This document shows, piece by piece, positions 10,030 to 19,091 of a stretch of DNA of 64,000 nucleotides. Position numbers and translations under genes: made by a program. The number at the start of each line of letters is the position of its first letter. Position 1 is the first letter of the stretch. The notes under the pieces are model-generated. The model was not told the DNA's origin. It made no database searches and saw only the letters and a program-made list of their open reading frames with translations. This DNA comes from Maritimibacter dapengensis. GTDB taxonomy: Bacteria; Pseudomonadota; Alphaproteobacteria; Rhodobacterales; Rhodobacteraceae. The DNA is taken from the NCBI RefSeq assembly GCF_019218265.1, contig NZ_JAHUZE010000003.1, forward strand, positions 372,001 through 436,000, read 5' to 3'.

Positions 10030-10200
10030 TGCTCGAGACCTCAGGTTTTCTGGAATTCACGGCTTCGTATATGGCGGAGCACCGCCGATCGCAAATCAAT
10101 CCAATGTCAACGCGCCGATTTTTGCGCATCCGAAATTGAATGTCGGGATGAGAACGGCTAGGACGACCCCGTCATCAGGATCACTGCCGGACGAACGAAC

Positions 10201-10713
10201 ATGATCACCCGAAGCGCACTTCTCGTCACCCTCATGCTGGCCCTCGTGGCTTGCAGCTCGACCCAGCCGATGCGCATGGGCGCTGACGGTCGGCCCATGC
10301 CGACGGTGAATCGCATCTCGGCTAGCGACGAGAGCCGCATTCCTTATCGCGTCCTCGATTCCGTCAATGAACTTCGCCGGGCGGCCGGGGTCGCCCCGGT
10401 GCAGTTGAACAGCCAGTTGACCGCCGCCGCCGCCACCCATGCGCGGGACATGTCGGTGCAGAACCGTCCCTGGCACTTCGGTTCGGACGGTTCGTCGCCA
10501 ATCGACCGGGTCCGTCGCGCGGGTTACGGCGGGATGATGATCGGCGAAACGATTTCCGAAACCTTCGAGACCGATCTCGAGACCCTCTCGGCCTGGATGA
10601 GCCAGCCCGACACCCGTGCCATCATTCTGGATCGCCGCGCGACCAACATGGGTCTCGCCTGGTATCAGGAAGAAAACGGCAAGATCTGGTGGACGCTGCT
10701 CATGGGTGGTTGA
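10201..10713 (+). CDS. CAP-domain (SCP-like) lipoprotein
   Basis: The 170-residue protein has a lipoprotein signal with the lipobox LVAC (Cys at 18). A compact CAP domain follows: LDSVNELRRAAGVAPV, the His of THARDMS, the WHFGSDG and GEx segment (IGETIS), and a C-terminal MGLAWYQEENGKIWWTLLMG strand. Bacterial CAP proteins are extracytoplasmic and little characterised. It lies between two L,D-transpeptidase-type genes, which suggests a cell-wall role by inference only. A strong terminator follows. Confidence 0.85.
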   Translation: MITRSALLVTLMLALVACSSTQPMRMGADGRPMPTVNRISASDESRIPYRVLDSVNELRRAAGVAPVQLNSQLTAAAATHARDMSVQNRPWHFGSDGSSPIDRVRRAGYGGMMIGETISETFETDLETLSAWMSQPDTRAIILDRRATNMGLAWYQEENGKIWWTLLMGG

Positions 10714-10740
10714 GCCTGCGAACTGGTCGAACCGAAATTC

Positions 10741-10772
10741 AAAAAGGGGCGCCGGGCGCCCCTTTGTCTTTT
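10741..10772. terminator. Bidirectional intrinsic terminator
   Basis: A GGGGCGC/GCGCCCC hairpin with a 2-4 base loop is flanked by A5 on the left and a T-rich tract (TTTGTCTTTT) on the right. It can therefore end both the CAP gene (+) and the converging YkuD lipoprotein gene (-). Confidence 0.85.
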
Positions 10773-10790
10773 CCGCCGATCCAAATGCGG

Positions 10791-11543
10791 TCACTCGACG
10801 GGCTCGCCCTCACCGATCAGGTCGACGTCTTCTCCGATAACGACCGTGCCGGTTGCAGAGCCGGCCTCTGCCGCCAGAACATCGTCTATCGAAGGAAGTT
10901 CGTCCGTGACGATCGCGGACTCGCCCGTCGCCGGAACCGGAGCCAGTGTGCCTTCGACTTCTGGTGCCATTCCCGCAACCAAAACGGTGGATTCGCCACC
11001 TTCCATCACGGGAATCGGGGTCGAGGAAGGAATGATGTGGATTGGCGTGCCATTCCGCACCATCGCATAGATATCCTCGATCTCCTTGTTGGTGACGGCG
11101 ATGCATCCCGCCGTCCAATCCTTTTTGTTTCGGTCCGACGACTTGGTTGGCCCACCATGAATGAAGATATCACCGCCGGGGCTGACACCCGCCTCTTTCG
11201 CCCGTTCCCGATCTTCGGTGTTGGGATAATTGATGCCCACCGACAGATGATAGGCGGAATCGGGATTGCGGCGGTCGATGTAATACGTGCCTTCGGGCGT
11301 CCGGCCATCGCCCTTCTGTTCCTTGTGACCATCCGGGGCGAAGCCAAGGTCGATATCATACGTGGCCAGCGCCCTGTCATGGTGCATCAAGTACATCTTG
11401 CGCGTACCCTTGAAGACGAAGATTTCGGTTACTTCCGGCCCGTTGTATGTCTTGAACTTCGACGAACAGGCCGCAAGCCCGAATGCCGTCACCACAGCCA
11501 AGACTGCCATAATTCCGCGGGTCATCATATGTCCCATTCTCAT
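10791..11543 (-). CDS. L,D-transpeptidase family lipoprotein (YafK/YkuD type)
   Basis: The protein has a lipoprotein signal ending in FGLAAC, then a YkuD-type catalytic domain. HGG within IFIHGGPTK and the active-site Cys of WTAGCIAVTN are visible, as is the early strand IFVFKGTRKMYLM. The last 80 residues are a proline/threonine/alanine- and acid-rich tail without obvious fold. Three starts are possible: an in-frame start at 11561, ATG at 11543 behind an AGGC Shine-Dalgarno, or ATG at 11528 just before the hydrophobic stretch. I chose 11543. It probably acts in the periplasm, anchored to a membrane. Confidence 0.85.
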   Translation of the reverse strand: MRMGHMMTRGIMAVLAVVTAFGLAACSSKFKTYNGPEVTEIFVFKGTRKMYLMHHDRALATYDIDLGFAPDGHKEQKGDGRTPEGTYYIDRRNPDSAYHLSVGINYPNTEDRERAKEAGVSPGGDIFIHGGPTKSSDRNKKDWTAGCIAVTNKEIEDIYAMVRNGTPIHIIPSSTPIPVMEGGESTVLVAGMAPEVEGTLAPVPATGESAIVTDELPSIDDVLAAEAGSATGTVVIGEDVDLIGEGEPVE

Positions 11544-11592
11544 TGAACTGCCTGCTTCCATTTACTCTATTTTCCACAGGCTGAGAAGGCTT

Positions 11593-12801
11593 TCAGCGCG
11601 TGAACGTCGCCGCCAACTCGACATGCGCAGACCAGCGGAATTGGTCCACCACGACCAACCACGACAGATCGTATCCGGCAGTCGTTAATATTTCTGCGTC
11701 GCGCGCGAAAGTCACGGGATTGCACGACACGGCCGCGATGCGCGGAACACCGCTCTTCGCGATTTCACGTACCTGGGCCTCGGCACCTGCGCGAGGTGGG
11801 TCTATGACCACGGCGTCGGCGGAAAGCTCGTCGGAGAGGAGCGGGCGTCGGAACAGATCCCGGGTCTCGGTCGTGACGCTATGGAGACCGCTCGAATGAC
11901 GCCATCCGGCATCCAGCGCGGCAAGCATCGCCGCGTCGCCCTCGACCGCATGCACCTCGGCCGCTGCGGCGAGTGGGAGGGTGAACGTCCCCGCGCCTGC
12001 AAAAAGGTCTATCACCCGTTTTGCATCGCCGACCGCTTCGCGCACGGCGGCAAGTAACGCGGCTTCACCTTCACGGGTCGCCTGTAGAAACGCGCCGGGT
12101 GGCACCGTGACGGGCGCAGTGCCGAACTTTTGCGCTGGCGCTCCCGTCATCGCAATGACCTCGCCGTTCCAAGTGAGGCGCGCAAGTCCATGCTCCCCGA
12201 CGATCTGCGCAAGAGCGGTCTCCAACGTCAGGTCGAGCGGCTTGCCCCCGGTGACCGCGATATCAAGTCCCGCGACGGATTCCGTTAACGTCAGCCGCAA
12301 TTCGCCCTTCCGCGACCCTCCGGCGATGGTGAGTGCCCGCGCGGTTTCGATCCCGGCAAGCAAGGCCGGGGAAAGCAAATGGCAATCGGGGATCTCAGTC
12401 AGGACATCTGACCGCGGGGCGTGAAACCCGACCAGCGCACCTTTCTTGGTCCGGCGTGCCGTGAGAGTCGCGCGCCGTCGACTCTGTGGCGGCGATGTCG
12501 CTATGCCCCGGACGTCGGTCGCGAGCCCTCGCGCCGCCAGCGCCGCCTCGACCACAGACACCTTCCAATTCGCCACGAATTCGTCGCTGGCGTGTTGCAA
12601 CGCACATCCGCCGCAGGATTTGTAGTGGCGACAGGGCGCTTTCACCCTATCCGGAGAAGGAGTGAGCACTTTCGGCTCGGCAATACGGCCGTCATGCACG
12701 CTGCCGTCGACTTCCTCGCCCGGCAGGGTGCGTGGCACGAAGACCGGACCTGCCGCGATCCCGTCGCCCTGATGCCCGAGTCTCTCGACGAAGATGCTCA
12801 T
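11593..12801 (-). CDS. 23S rRNA (uracil-C5) methyltransferase, RlmD/RumA family
   Basis: The 402-residue protein has an N-terminal TRAM-like domain and an iron-sulfur cluster motif (Cys57, Cys63, Cys66 of CRHYKSCGGC, plus a Cys near 137). A Rossmann methyltransferase domain follows with VIDLFAGAGTF, VIDPPRAG and the catalytic-Cys motif SCNP. The family makes m5U in rRNA or tRNA; RlmC, RlmD or TrmA specificity cannot be told from sequence. The start is the ATG in ATGA with the cca stop. It is the last gene of the hslO-nudix-cca-rlmD unit. Confidence 0.9.
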   Translation of the reverse strand: MSIFVERLGHQGDGIAAGPVFVPRTLPGEEVDGSVHDGRIAEPKVLTPSPDRVKAPCRHYKSCGGCALQHASDEFVANWKVSVVEAALAARGLATDVRGIATSPPQSRRRATLTARRTKKGALVGFHAPRSDVLTEIPDCHLLSPALLAGIETARALTIAGGSRKGELRLTLTESVAGLDIAVTGGKPLDLTLETALAQIVGEHGLARLTWNGEVIAMTGAPAQKFGTAPVTVPPGAFLQATREGEAALLAAVREAVGDAKRVIDLFAGAGTFTLPLAAAAEVHAVEGDAAMLAALDAGWRHSSGLHSVTTETRDLFRRPLLSDELSADAVVIDPPRAGAEAQVREIAKSGVPRIAAVSCNPVTFARDAEILTTAGYDLSWLVVVDQFRWSAHVELAATFTR

Positions 12802-13964
12802 GCCCGATCCATCAGAGATTGCCGATCCAACGCGAAATCTGACGCGATCCAATCGGCCTCCAGCCGTTTGAGCGTTGCGCCCAGCGCGGCGCCTTCATGG
12901 CGCGGCATGAGGTCGGCGGCGGAAAGCGGAAATCGCGCTTCGGCCCCCCGCGCGATCTCGGCGGTGAGGTTGGGCGGCAGTGGGGATTCCAGTAGGGCCG
13001 CGTTCAACAAAACCACGTCGAGCGCCGTATCACGGCCCAGACGGTAGCCCAGCGCGGCCGGAGGTTGGGGATCACCACGGTGGGCAAGCAAGAGCCCGAG
13101 TTGTCGGTCGTCCACCTTGGACAGGCGCAACGCTTCCCGGTGGTCTGTGCCGCCCAGAACCGCGAGGCGCCGCAGCGCGGCGGGTTTCGCACCTGCCTCC
13201 TCCTCGAAATGCACAAGGGGGGCAAGCGCCACGGTCGTCAAGCCCGTCATTACCTGACCCAGTGCCCCGGTATGTTCCATTGCGGCGACGGCTGGTGCGG
13301 GATCGGGTGCGGCGAGCAACTTGAGCATCTCGGCCCCAATCCGTTCCCGGCTGAGTGTTTTGATCCCCTCGGACAGCTCGGCGATCGCAGCCAGAGCGTC
13401 AGGGTCAAGACCCTCGTCCTCATTGCCATACCAAGCGTGAAACCGAAAAAAACGAAGGATACGAAGGAAATCCTCACGTATTCTTGCATGTGCATCGTCG
13501 ATGAACCGCACGCGCCGGGCCTTGAGGTCCGTGTATCCGCCAAGCGGGTCGACCAGCGTGCCGTCAGGTTCCGCATAGAGCGCGTTCATTGTAAAATCGC
13601 GCCGATGAGCGTCATCTTCCAGACGGTCTGCAAACACCACGACGGCCCTTCGACCATCGGTGTCCACGTCGCGCCGCCACGTAGTGATCTCGAACGGAGT
13701 ATCTTCGGCCACAACCGTGATCGTGCCGTGCTCGATACCCGTCGGGACCGGGTGAAACCCTGCCTTTTCGGCTAGCTTAGTGACCATTTCCGGTCGCGCG
13801 TTCGTTGTGATGTCCAGATCCGTTACCGGCTTGTCCATCAGGGCATTGCGCACACAGCCTCCGACGAAATGTGCCTCATATCCGGCTTCGGTCAGCATCG
13901 CACACACAGCTTGGGAAACCGGCGCCTCGATCCAATCCGCCTCGATTCGCCCGGGCGACATCAT
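12798..13964 (-). CDS. cca: CCA-adding tRNA nucleotidyltransferase
   Basis: The 388-residue protein has the class II nucleotidyltransferase head domain with FVGGCVRNAL, the catalytic DLDI motif (VTDLDITTN), HGTITVV and the RRDFTMNAL motif near residue 128. A neck-domain segment REDFLRILRFFRFHAWYG then follows. It repairs or adds the 3' CCA end of tRNAs. The ATG at 13964 overlaps the upstream nudix stop as ATGA; a longer open frame reaches into the nudix gene but lacks family similarity. Confidence 0.93.
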   Translation of the reverse strand: MMSPGRIEADWIEAPVSQAVCAMLTEAGYEAHFVGGCVRNALMDKPVTDLDITTNARPEMVTKLAEKAGFHPVPTGIEHGTITVVAEDTPFEITTWRRDVDTDGRRAVVVFADRLEDDAHRRDFTMNALYAEPDGTLVDPLGGYTDLKARRVRFIDDAHARIREDFLRILRFFRFHAWYGNEDEGLDPDALAAIAELSEGIKTLSRERIGAEMLKLLAAPDPAPAVAAMEHTGALGQVMTGLTTVALAPLVHFEEEAGAKPAALRRLAVLGGTDHREALRLSKVDDRQLGLLLAHRGDPQPPAALGYRLGRDTALDVVLLNAALLESPLPPNLTAEIARGAEARFPLSAADLMPRHEGAALGATLKRLEADWIASDFALDRQSLMDRA

Positions 13965-14584
13965 GACGCCACCCGATCGGCCAAGACCCTGAGCATCCGG
14001 GCCGTCGCGCCCCAAATGTAATATGGTCCCCACGGCACGGTGAAATAGTGGCGCTTCACGCCCCGGTAGTATCGACCTTCAACGACATACCTTTCGGGGT
14101 TCATGACGTGGTCGAACGGGACAGAGAAGATCTCGGCCACTTCGCCGCGCTCGGGACGCCAAACAAATGGCTCTCGAACCAGACCAACGACCGGCGTCAC
14201 GTTGAACGCCGTGATCGTTTCATGAGGCGGCAAAGTACCTATGATTTCAACGTTGTCCGGCGCAAGTCCGATCTCTTCATCAGCCTCTCGCATTGCGGCG
14301 GCGATCTCATCGGTATCGACCGGGTCGACCTTGCCCCCTGGAAAAGCGATCTGACCTGGATGATGCTTCAGCGCCGAGGACCGCTGGGTCAGGATAAGCG
14401 ACAGACCGCCCCGCGTATCCCGATAGAACGGGACGAGCACGCCCGCTGGCCGAAGCGTCTGTACCTTTGGACGGAACTGGGGATTAAGGTCGAAATCGGA
14501 CGACCCGCTTCCCCGGCCACCCCGCACCGCGCGTTCGAGCGCGGCCTGTGCCTTGTCCGCGTCAGTCACCGCCACCCGGTGCAT
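13961..14584 (-). CDS. CoA pyrophosphatase-type nudix hydrolase (NudL-like)
   Basis: The 207-residue nudix protein has the NudL/YeaB signature: LTQRSSALKHHPGQIAFPGGK, then the nudix box helix with MREADEEIGL near residue 105. The region before the box is typical of CoA diphosphatases, which split CoA or oxidised CoA into 3',5'-ADP and acyl-phosphopantetheine. The ATG overlaps the end of hslO by 23 bp; internal GTG codons at 14575 and 14569 are alternative starts. It sits in the minus-strand operon before cca. Confidence 0.88.
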   Translation of the reverse strand: MHRVAVTDADKAQAALERAVRGGRGSGSSDFDLNPQFRPKVQTLRPAGVLVPFYRDTRGGLSLILTQRSSALKHHPGQIAFPGGKVDPVDTDEIAAAMREADEEIGLAPDNVEIIGTLPPHETITAFNVTPVVGLVREPFVWRPERGEVAEIFSVPFDHVMNPERYVVEGRYYRGVKRHYFTVPWGPYYIWGATARMLRVLADRVAS

Positions 14585-15539
14585 CCTTACCCAGAACCTT
14601 TGGATCGAATTCGTAATGCGCGCCGCAGAACTGGCAATCCGCCGTTACGATTCCTTCATCCGTGGTCATCGTCGCGATGTCTTTTTCCGAATAGATCGAC
14701 AAGCTCTGGATCACCTTTTCGGATGAACAGGTGCAGCCGAATTCCACGGATTGAGGATCGAACACGCGCGGTCGCTCCTCATGGAACAGGCGCACGAGCA
14801 GTTCGGTCGGCTGAACTTCGGGACCAATCATTTCGTCCTGTTCCACGCTGTCGAGAAGGATGTTCGCGCGGCTCCAATTCTCACGCTCATTGTCGTCCGA
14901 GAATATGTCTTCGGCGGTCAGTAGCCCCTCTTCACCCGATCCGCCGTCTTTCATCAGGGGCGACGCCTTGGGCATATGCTGGAGCATTACGCCGCCAGCG
15001 CGCCACATGCCGGATTCCTTGAGAAACGACAGGATGAACCGTGTCGGCAATTGCTCGGACTGGGCGAAATAACTCTGAGCGCAATCGGACAGGCTTTGCC
15101 CGGCAATGGGCGTGAGCCCGGAATAGGGCGTCGTGCCTTTGCCCTGGTCAATCAGGATGGCGAAATACCCGCGTCCGATCTGCGCGAACGGTGCACCCTC
15201 AGGGTCGAGCCGCTCCTCATCGAAGCTTGCGTAGGCCCGCACGCGTCCGGGCTCACCTGCGCGCTCGGGTGCGTAGTAATCCGTTGCGATCAGACGCGCG
15301 GGCCCATCGCCGCGCACCTGAAGTGACAGCTTCCAACGCAGCTTGATCGTCTGGCCGATCAGCGCGGTCAGGAGCGTCGCCTCGGCCACTAGTGCCTCGA
15401 CTGCTGGCGGGTAGTTGTGCTGCACAAGCACTTCGTCGAGCACGCCATCAAGACGTGCGACGCGACCGCGGACATCGCTTGCATCGAGTTGAAAGGGAAG
15501 GATCGTGTCATCCCATGCGATTTGAGAGCCTAGGCTCAT
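14562..15539 (-). CDS. hslO: Redox-regulated chaperone Hsp33
   Basis: The 325-residue protein has the Hsp33 fold and the C-terminal zinc switch made of CTC (within FGCTCSS) and CQFC, about 30 residues apart. On oxidation the zinc is released and the protein becomes a holdase chaperone. I start at the methionine of MSLGSQIAWDD; the frame continues 13 codons upstream but that extension is not family-like. It is the first gene of a four-gene minus-strand operon, with a 73-bp divergent gap to a plus-strand nudix gene. Confidence 0.95.
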   Translation of the reverse strand: MSLGSQIAWDDTILPFQLDASDVRGRVARLDGVLDEVLVQHNYPPAVEALVAEATLLTALIGQTIKLRWKLSLQVRGDGPARLIATDYYAPERAGEPGRVRAYASFDEERLDPEGAPFAQIGRGYFAILIDQGKGTTPYSGLTPIAGQSLSDCAQSYFAQSEQLPTRFILSFLKESGMWRAGGVMLQHMPKASPLMKDGGSGEEGLLTAEDIFSDDNERENWSRANILLDSVEQDEMIGPEVQPTELLVRLFHEERPRVFDPQSVEFGCTCSSEKVIQSLSIYSEKDIATMTTDEGIVTADCQFCGAHYEFDPKVLGKDAPGGGD

Positions 15540-15612
15540 GGTCGGTTTTCCTTGCTGTTCTGGCGTGGCATACCGCACCGATATAGGGGGGGCAACAGAG
15601 CGAGGTCGAGCC

Positions 15613-16062
15613 GTGCGCCGATTTGGTGAACCGATCGTGAAGGGTCAAAGCTACCGCCCAAGACCGGGTGCCTATGCAATCCTGCCGCGACGCGGCCGGC
15701 TGCTATTGACCCATCAGGCAGAACCGACCCCGGAATTCCAGCTTCCGGGTGGCGGCATAGACCCCGGAGAATCCGTCCTCGCGGCACTGCACCGCGAAGT
15801 GCTTGAAGAGACCGGATGGCGCATTGCGCAACCTCGTCGGCTCGGCTTTTTCCGCCGTTTTACCTATATGCCGGAATACGAACTTTGGGCCGAAAAGGTC
15901 TGCCATATCTATATTGCGGATCCCGTCCGACAACTGCACGAGCCCACCGAACCGCTTCATGAGGCCGTATGGATGGATGCCGACCTCGCGCTTGTGCAGC
16001 TTGGGAACGATGGAGACGCCCAGTTCGTCGCCAATCACGTTCTGGCGTCTGGTTCGCGATAG
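15613..16062 (+). CDS. Nudix hydrolase (MutT-like), substrate unknown
   Basis: The 149-residue protein has a clear nudix box: GGGIDPGE, then HREVLEETGW around residues 49-71. Substrate cannot be inferred. I chose the GTG at 15613 (VRRFGEPIV) because it has an upstream GAGG at good spacing. The frame is open 75 bp further, but that part overlaps the divergent hslO start. The 3' end overlaps the convergent response-regulator gene by 28 bp. Confidence 0.8.
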   Translation: MRRFGEPIVKGQSYRPRPGAYAILPRRGRLLLTHQAEPTPEFQLPGGGIDPGESVLAALHREVLEETGWRIAQPRRLGFFRRFTYMPEYELWAEKVCHIYIADPVRQLHEPTEPLHEAVWMDADLALVQLGNDGDAQFVANHVLASGSR

Positions 16063-17318
16063 GTCACGACGGCGCAAGACAGATCGTCCATCAAACCATC
16101 CCCTCCCGCGAAACTGTCGAGATCCCAGACCATCGCCTCGATCATCTCTTGCGCAGGCAAAGCTGCGCTTTTCGCGACGATGGCCGCGAACCCGGTTTCT
16201 TCGAGTTCCTGTCCAGACCTGTCAGGGCATTCCGTGAAACCATCGGAGTAAAGGATCAAACGATCCTGTGGCTCCAAGACCAGCGAGAAACTCTCATAGG
16301 AAGCATCGGTTACGAGCCCGATTGGGAGCCCGCCATTCCCATGGAAACTGACCGATTCATCTGCGTGAAGCACGACTGGGTTCGGATGCCCGCACTGCGT
16401 GATTTCGGTTTCGCCTGTCGATAGACACACATAGGCGAGCGTCATTGTGAAATAGAGATCCGATTTCATGTCAGAGAGCATGATTTTGTTCAGCATGTCG
16501 GCGACTTCCGCTGTCGGTCTGACGCGAAACCCGCCCTCTGGCTGTTGGATAAGGGCGACGTTCTGCGCCGGGGCCGCGTCCGACAGGTAGCCGGCAATCC
16601 GCGCGGACAGCAAAGCAGATGCAATGCCATGCCCGGAGACGTCGATGGCGAATATGCCGATCCGATTGTCTGGAAGTTCGAACGCGCCGACCAAATCGCC
16701 GCCAACATGCCCCGATGGTTTCAGGAGAAGCGCAACCTCGGCGGTGCCGAAGGTCCGAAGCCTGTCGCGCACGAGTGACTGCTGCATCTTGCGAGCTTCT
16801 ATCAGGTCACGATTCAGTGCATCGTAGAGTAATGAAATCTCCTCCAACGTTGCGACGACCAGCCGGTTCTTTTCGTTCAACTCCCGCTCCATCCTGAGGA
16901 TGCGTTCGCCCGCGGCGATTCTCGCCCTGAGTTCTTCGGAATTGATTGGTTTGGTCAGAAAGTCGTCTGCTCCGATGTCGAGCCCCTGCGCCACTGCACC
17001 CTTTTCGTTCTTGGACGTCAGCAGGATGAAGTATCCATAAGTCTCACGCGGTAAAGCGCGGAACTTTTGGCACAGCGTCAGCCCATCCATACCCGGCATC
17101 ATCCAATCGGAAATAACCAGCTCGATTTCGGTGCTTCGGGCAATGGCCAAGGCTGCTTCGCCGCTCTCGGCCTCGATCACGTCGAAGCCTAGCTTCGTCA
17201 ACGTCGCGACAAGAAGGCGGCGCTGGGCGCGGCTATCATCGACCACAAGCACGCGTCGGATCACGTTGCCGGAGGGGCCCGCATCATCAGGTTTGATGTT
17301 CTTCGAAAGCAGCGGCAC
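16035..17318 (-). CDS. Response regulator with PP2C-type serine phosphatase output (RsbU/RbaY-like)
   Basis: The 427-residue protein has an N-terminal receiver domain (VLVVDDSRAQRR; phospho-acceptor Asp in VISDWMMPGMDG; Lys in FLTKPIN) and a short coiled linker (RMERELNEKNR). A SpoIIE/PP2C domain follows with metal-binding AIDVSGHG, LILYSDGFTE and DDLSCAV. Such proteins dephosphorylate anti-anti-sigma factors in partner-switching pathways; in Rhodobacter, RbaY is the comparable type. A divergent HPt gene lies 151 bp away. No STAS or anti-sigma kinase gene is in the window, so the target is unknown. Confidence 0.9.
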   Translation of the reverse strand: MPLLSKNIKPDDAGPSGNVIRRVLVVDDSRAQRRLLVATLTKLGFDVIEAESGEAALAIARSTEIELVISDWMMPGMDGLTLCQKFRALPRETYGYFILLTSKNEKGAVAQGLDIGADDFLTKPINSEELRARIAAGERILRMERELNEKNRLVVATLEEISLLYDALNRDLIEARKMQQSLVRDRLRTFGTAEVALLLKPSGHVGGDLVGAFELPDNRIGIFAIDVSGHGIASALLSARIAGYLSDAAPAQNVALIQQPEGGFRVRPTAEVADMLNKIMLSDMKSDLYFTMTLAYVCLSTGETEITQCGHPNPVVLHADESVSFHGNGGLPIGLVTDASYESFSLVLEPQDRLILYSDGFTECPDRSGQELEETGFAAIVAKSAALPAQEMIEAMVWDLDSFAGGDGLMDDLSCAVVTYREPDART

Positions 17319-17469
17319 GAACGCCCCCCGTCTTGCTCGGGACCAACCGCCCGTGCGCTACTTGTGACAGTCGCCGATTAATGCCGGTTTAAACGTAAAA
17401 CTTGAGCTTTCCGGGAGTAGGTAACCGAGTTTTAAGCCCGTGCCGCCAACATGAGCGAAGGAGGTGCCT

Positions 17470-17784
17470 ATGATCGACTGGTCCCGCGTCAACGAGCTCA
17501 AATCGGAAATTGGGGAGAATGATTTCACAGAGGTCGCCGAGATGTTTTTGGAAGAGGTCGAGGAGGTGATCGACAGACTACGCACCGCTTCGGTCGCATC
17601 CGAACTGGAAAAAGATCTGCATTCCCTGAAATCCTCGGCGCTCAATCTGGGGTTCAGTAGGTTTGCGACCCTGTGCGCCGAGGGTGAAAGCATCGCGGCA
17701 GCCGGCAAAGACGTAACGCTTGGTCCGATAATCGACTGCTACATTGCGTCCAAGGCGGATTTCGCGACCGGTGCGCCAGCTTAG
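17470..17784 (+). CDS. HPt-domain phosphotransfer protein
   Basis: The 104-residue, stand-alone HPt protein carries the phosphorylatable His within LHSLKSSALNLGF near residue 53; its helical content fits the four-helix bundle. It should relay phosphate between a histidine kinase and a receiver. The neighbouring divergent receiver/PP2C protein is the obvious candidate partner, by inference. The ATG at 17470 has an excellent AAGGAGG Shine-Dalgarno; a GTG two codons upstream lies within that sequence and is rejected. Confidence 0.85.
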   Translation: MIDWSRVNELKSEIGENDFTEVAEMFLEEVEEVIDRLRTASVASELEKDLHSLKSSALNLGFSRFATLCAEGESIAAAGKDVTLGPIIDCYIASKADFATGAPA

Positions 17785-17867
17785 GCGGGGCTTTTCGGGC
17801 TCCCGCTCTTGCCCAGCTTCGCACCTGCCGATAAACCGCGCCGGACAGTGAACGAACGGAGTTTTCC

Positions 17868-19091
17868 ATGTCCGCGCCGAAAAAAGTCGTGCTCGCCTAT
17901 TCCGGTGGCCTCGATACCTCGATCATTCTGAAATGGTTGCAGACCGAATACGGCTGCGAGGTCGTGACTTTCACCGCAGATCTCGGACAGGGCGAAGAGC
18001 TCGAGCCGGCGCGCGAAAAGGCGATCATGCTTGGCATCAAGCCTGAAAACATCTTCATCGAGGACCTGCGTGAGGAATTCGTGCGCGATTACGTCAACCC
18101 GATGTTCCGTGCCAATACCGTTTACGAAGGTCAGTACCTGCTCGGCACTTCCATCGCCCGTCCGCTGATTTCCAAGCGGCTGGTCGAGATTGCCGAGGCG
18201 ACCGGGGCCGATGCCGTGGCGCATGGTGCGACCGGCAAGGGGAACGATCAGGTTCGATTCGAGCTGGCCTGCTATGCGCTCAATCCCGAGATCAAGGTGA
18301 TCGCACCGTGGCGGGAATGGGACCTGACGTCGCGCACCAAGCTCATCGACTTTGCGGAAAAGAACCAGATTCCGATTGCCAGGGACAAACGCGGCGAAGC
18401 ACCGTTCTCGGTCGACGCGAACCTCTTGCACACCTCATCCGAAGGCAAAGTGCTGGAAGACCCGGCAGAAATGGCGCCCGACTATGTGTTCCAGCGCACC
18501 GACAACCCGGTGACCGCGCCGGATGAGCCGGAATACATCGAAGTTACCTTTGACAAGGGCGACGCGGTGGCGATTGACGGGAAAGCCGTGACGCCTGCCG
18601 AGATGCTCACCAAGCTGAATGAGCTTGGTAAGAAACATGGGATCGGGCGGCTCGACTTCGTGGAAAACCGCTTCGTCGGCATGAAATCCCGCGGGATCTA
18701 TGAAACGCCCGGCGGCACGATCCTGCTGGAAGCGCATCGCGGAATCGAACAGATCACGCTCGACAGCGGCGCGGGACACCTGAAAGACAGCCTGATGCCG
18801 CGCTACGCGGAAATTATTTACAACGGTTTCTGGTTCTCGCCCGAGCGTGAGATGCTTCAGGCCCTGATCGACAAGAGCCAGGAGCACGTGACCGGCACCG
18901 TTCGCCTACAGCTGTTCAAGGGTTCGGTGTTCTGCGTGGGACGCTGGTCGGATCATTCGCTTTACTCCGAAGCGCATGTCACGTTCGAAGACGACGCGGG
19001 CGCGTATGACCAGAAGGACGCGGCGGGGTTCATCCAGCTCAACGCACTTCGGCTCAAACTCCTTGCGACGCGGAACCGCCGATTGAAATGA
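17868..19091 (+). CDS. argG: Argininosuccinate synthase
   Basis: The 407-residue protein begins with the ATP pyrophosphatase P-loop AYSGGLDTS (residues 10-18). It also has [22 protein letters not shown] and the aspartate/citrulline-site region typical of ArgG. It joins citrulline and aspartate in arginine synthesis. A CGGAG Shine-Dalgarno precedes the ATG. It stands alone as argG does in many alphaproteobacteria; a broken GNAT gene follows within 4 bp overlap. Confidence 0.97.
   Translation: MSAPKKVVLAYSGGLDTSIILKWLQTEYGCEVVTFTADLGQGEELEPAREKAIMLGIKPENIFIEDLREEFVRDYVNPMFRANTVYEGQYLLGTSIARPLISKRLVEIAEATGADAVAHGATGKGNDQVRFELACYALNPEIKVIAPWREWDLTSRTKLIDFAEKNQIPIARDKRGEAPFSVDANLLHTSSEGKVLEDPAEMAPDYVFQRTDNPVTAPDEPEYIEVTFDKGDAVAIDGKAVTPAEMLTKLNELGKKHGIGRLDFVENRFVGMKSRGIYETPGGTILLEAHRGIEQITLDSGAGHLKDSLMPRYAEIIYNGFWFSPEREMLQALIDKSQEHVTGTVRLQLFKGSVFCVGRWSDHSLYSEAHVTFEDDAGAYDQKDAAGFIQLNALRLKLLATRNRRLK

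Noticed and set aside
17785-17808. GCGGG/CCCGC repeat between the HPt gene and argG
   Set aside because: A weak stem with no following T-tract on the plus strand.
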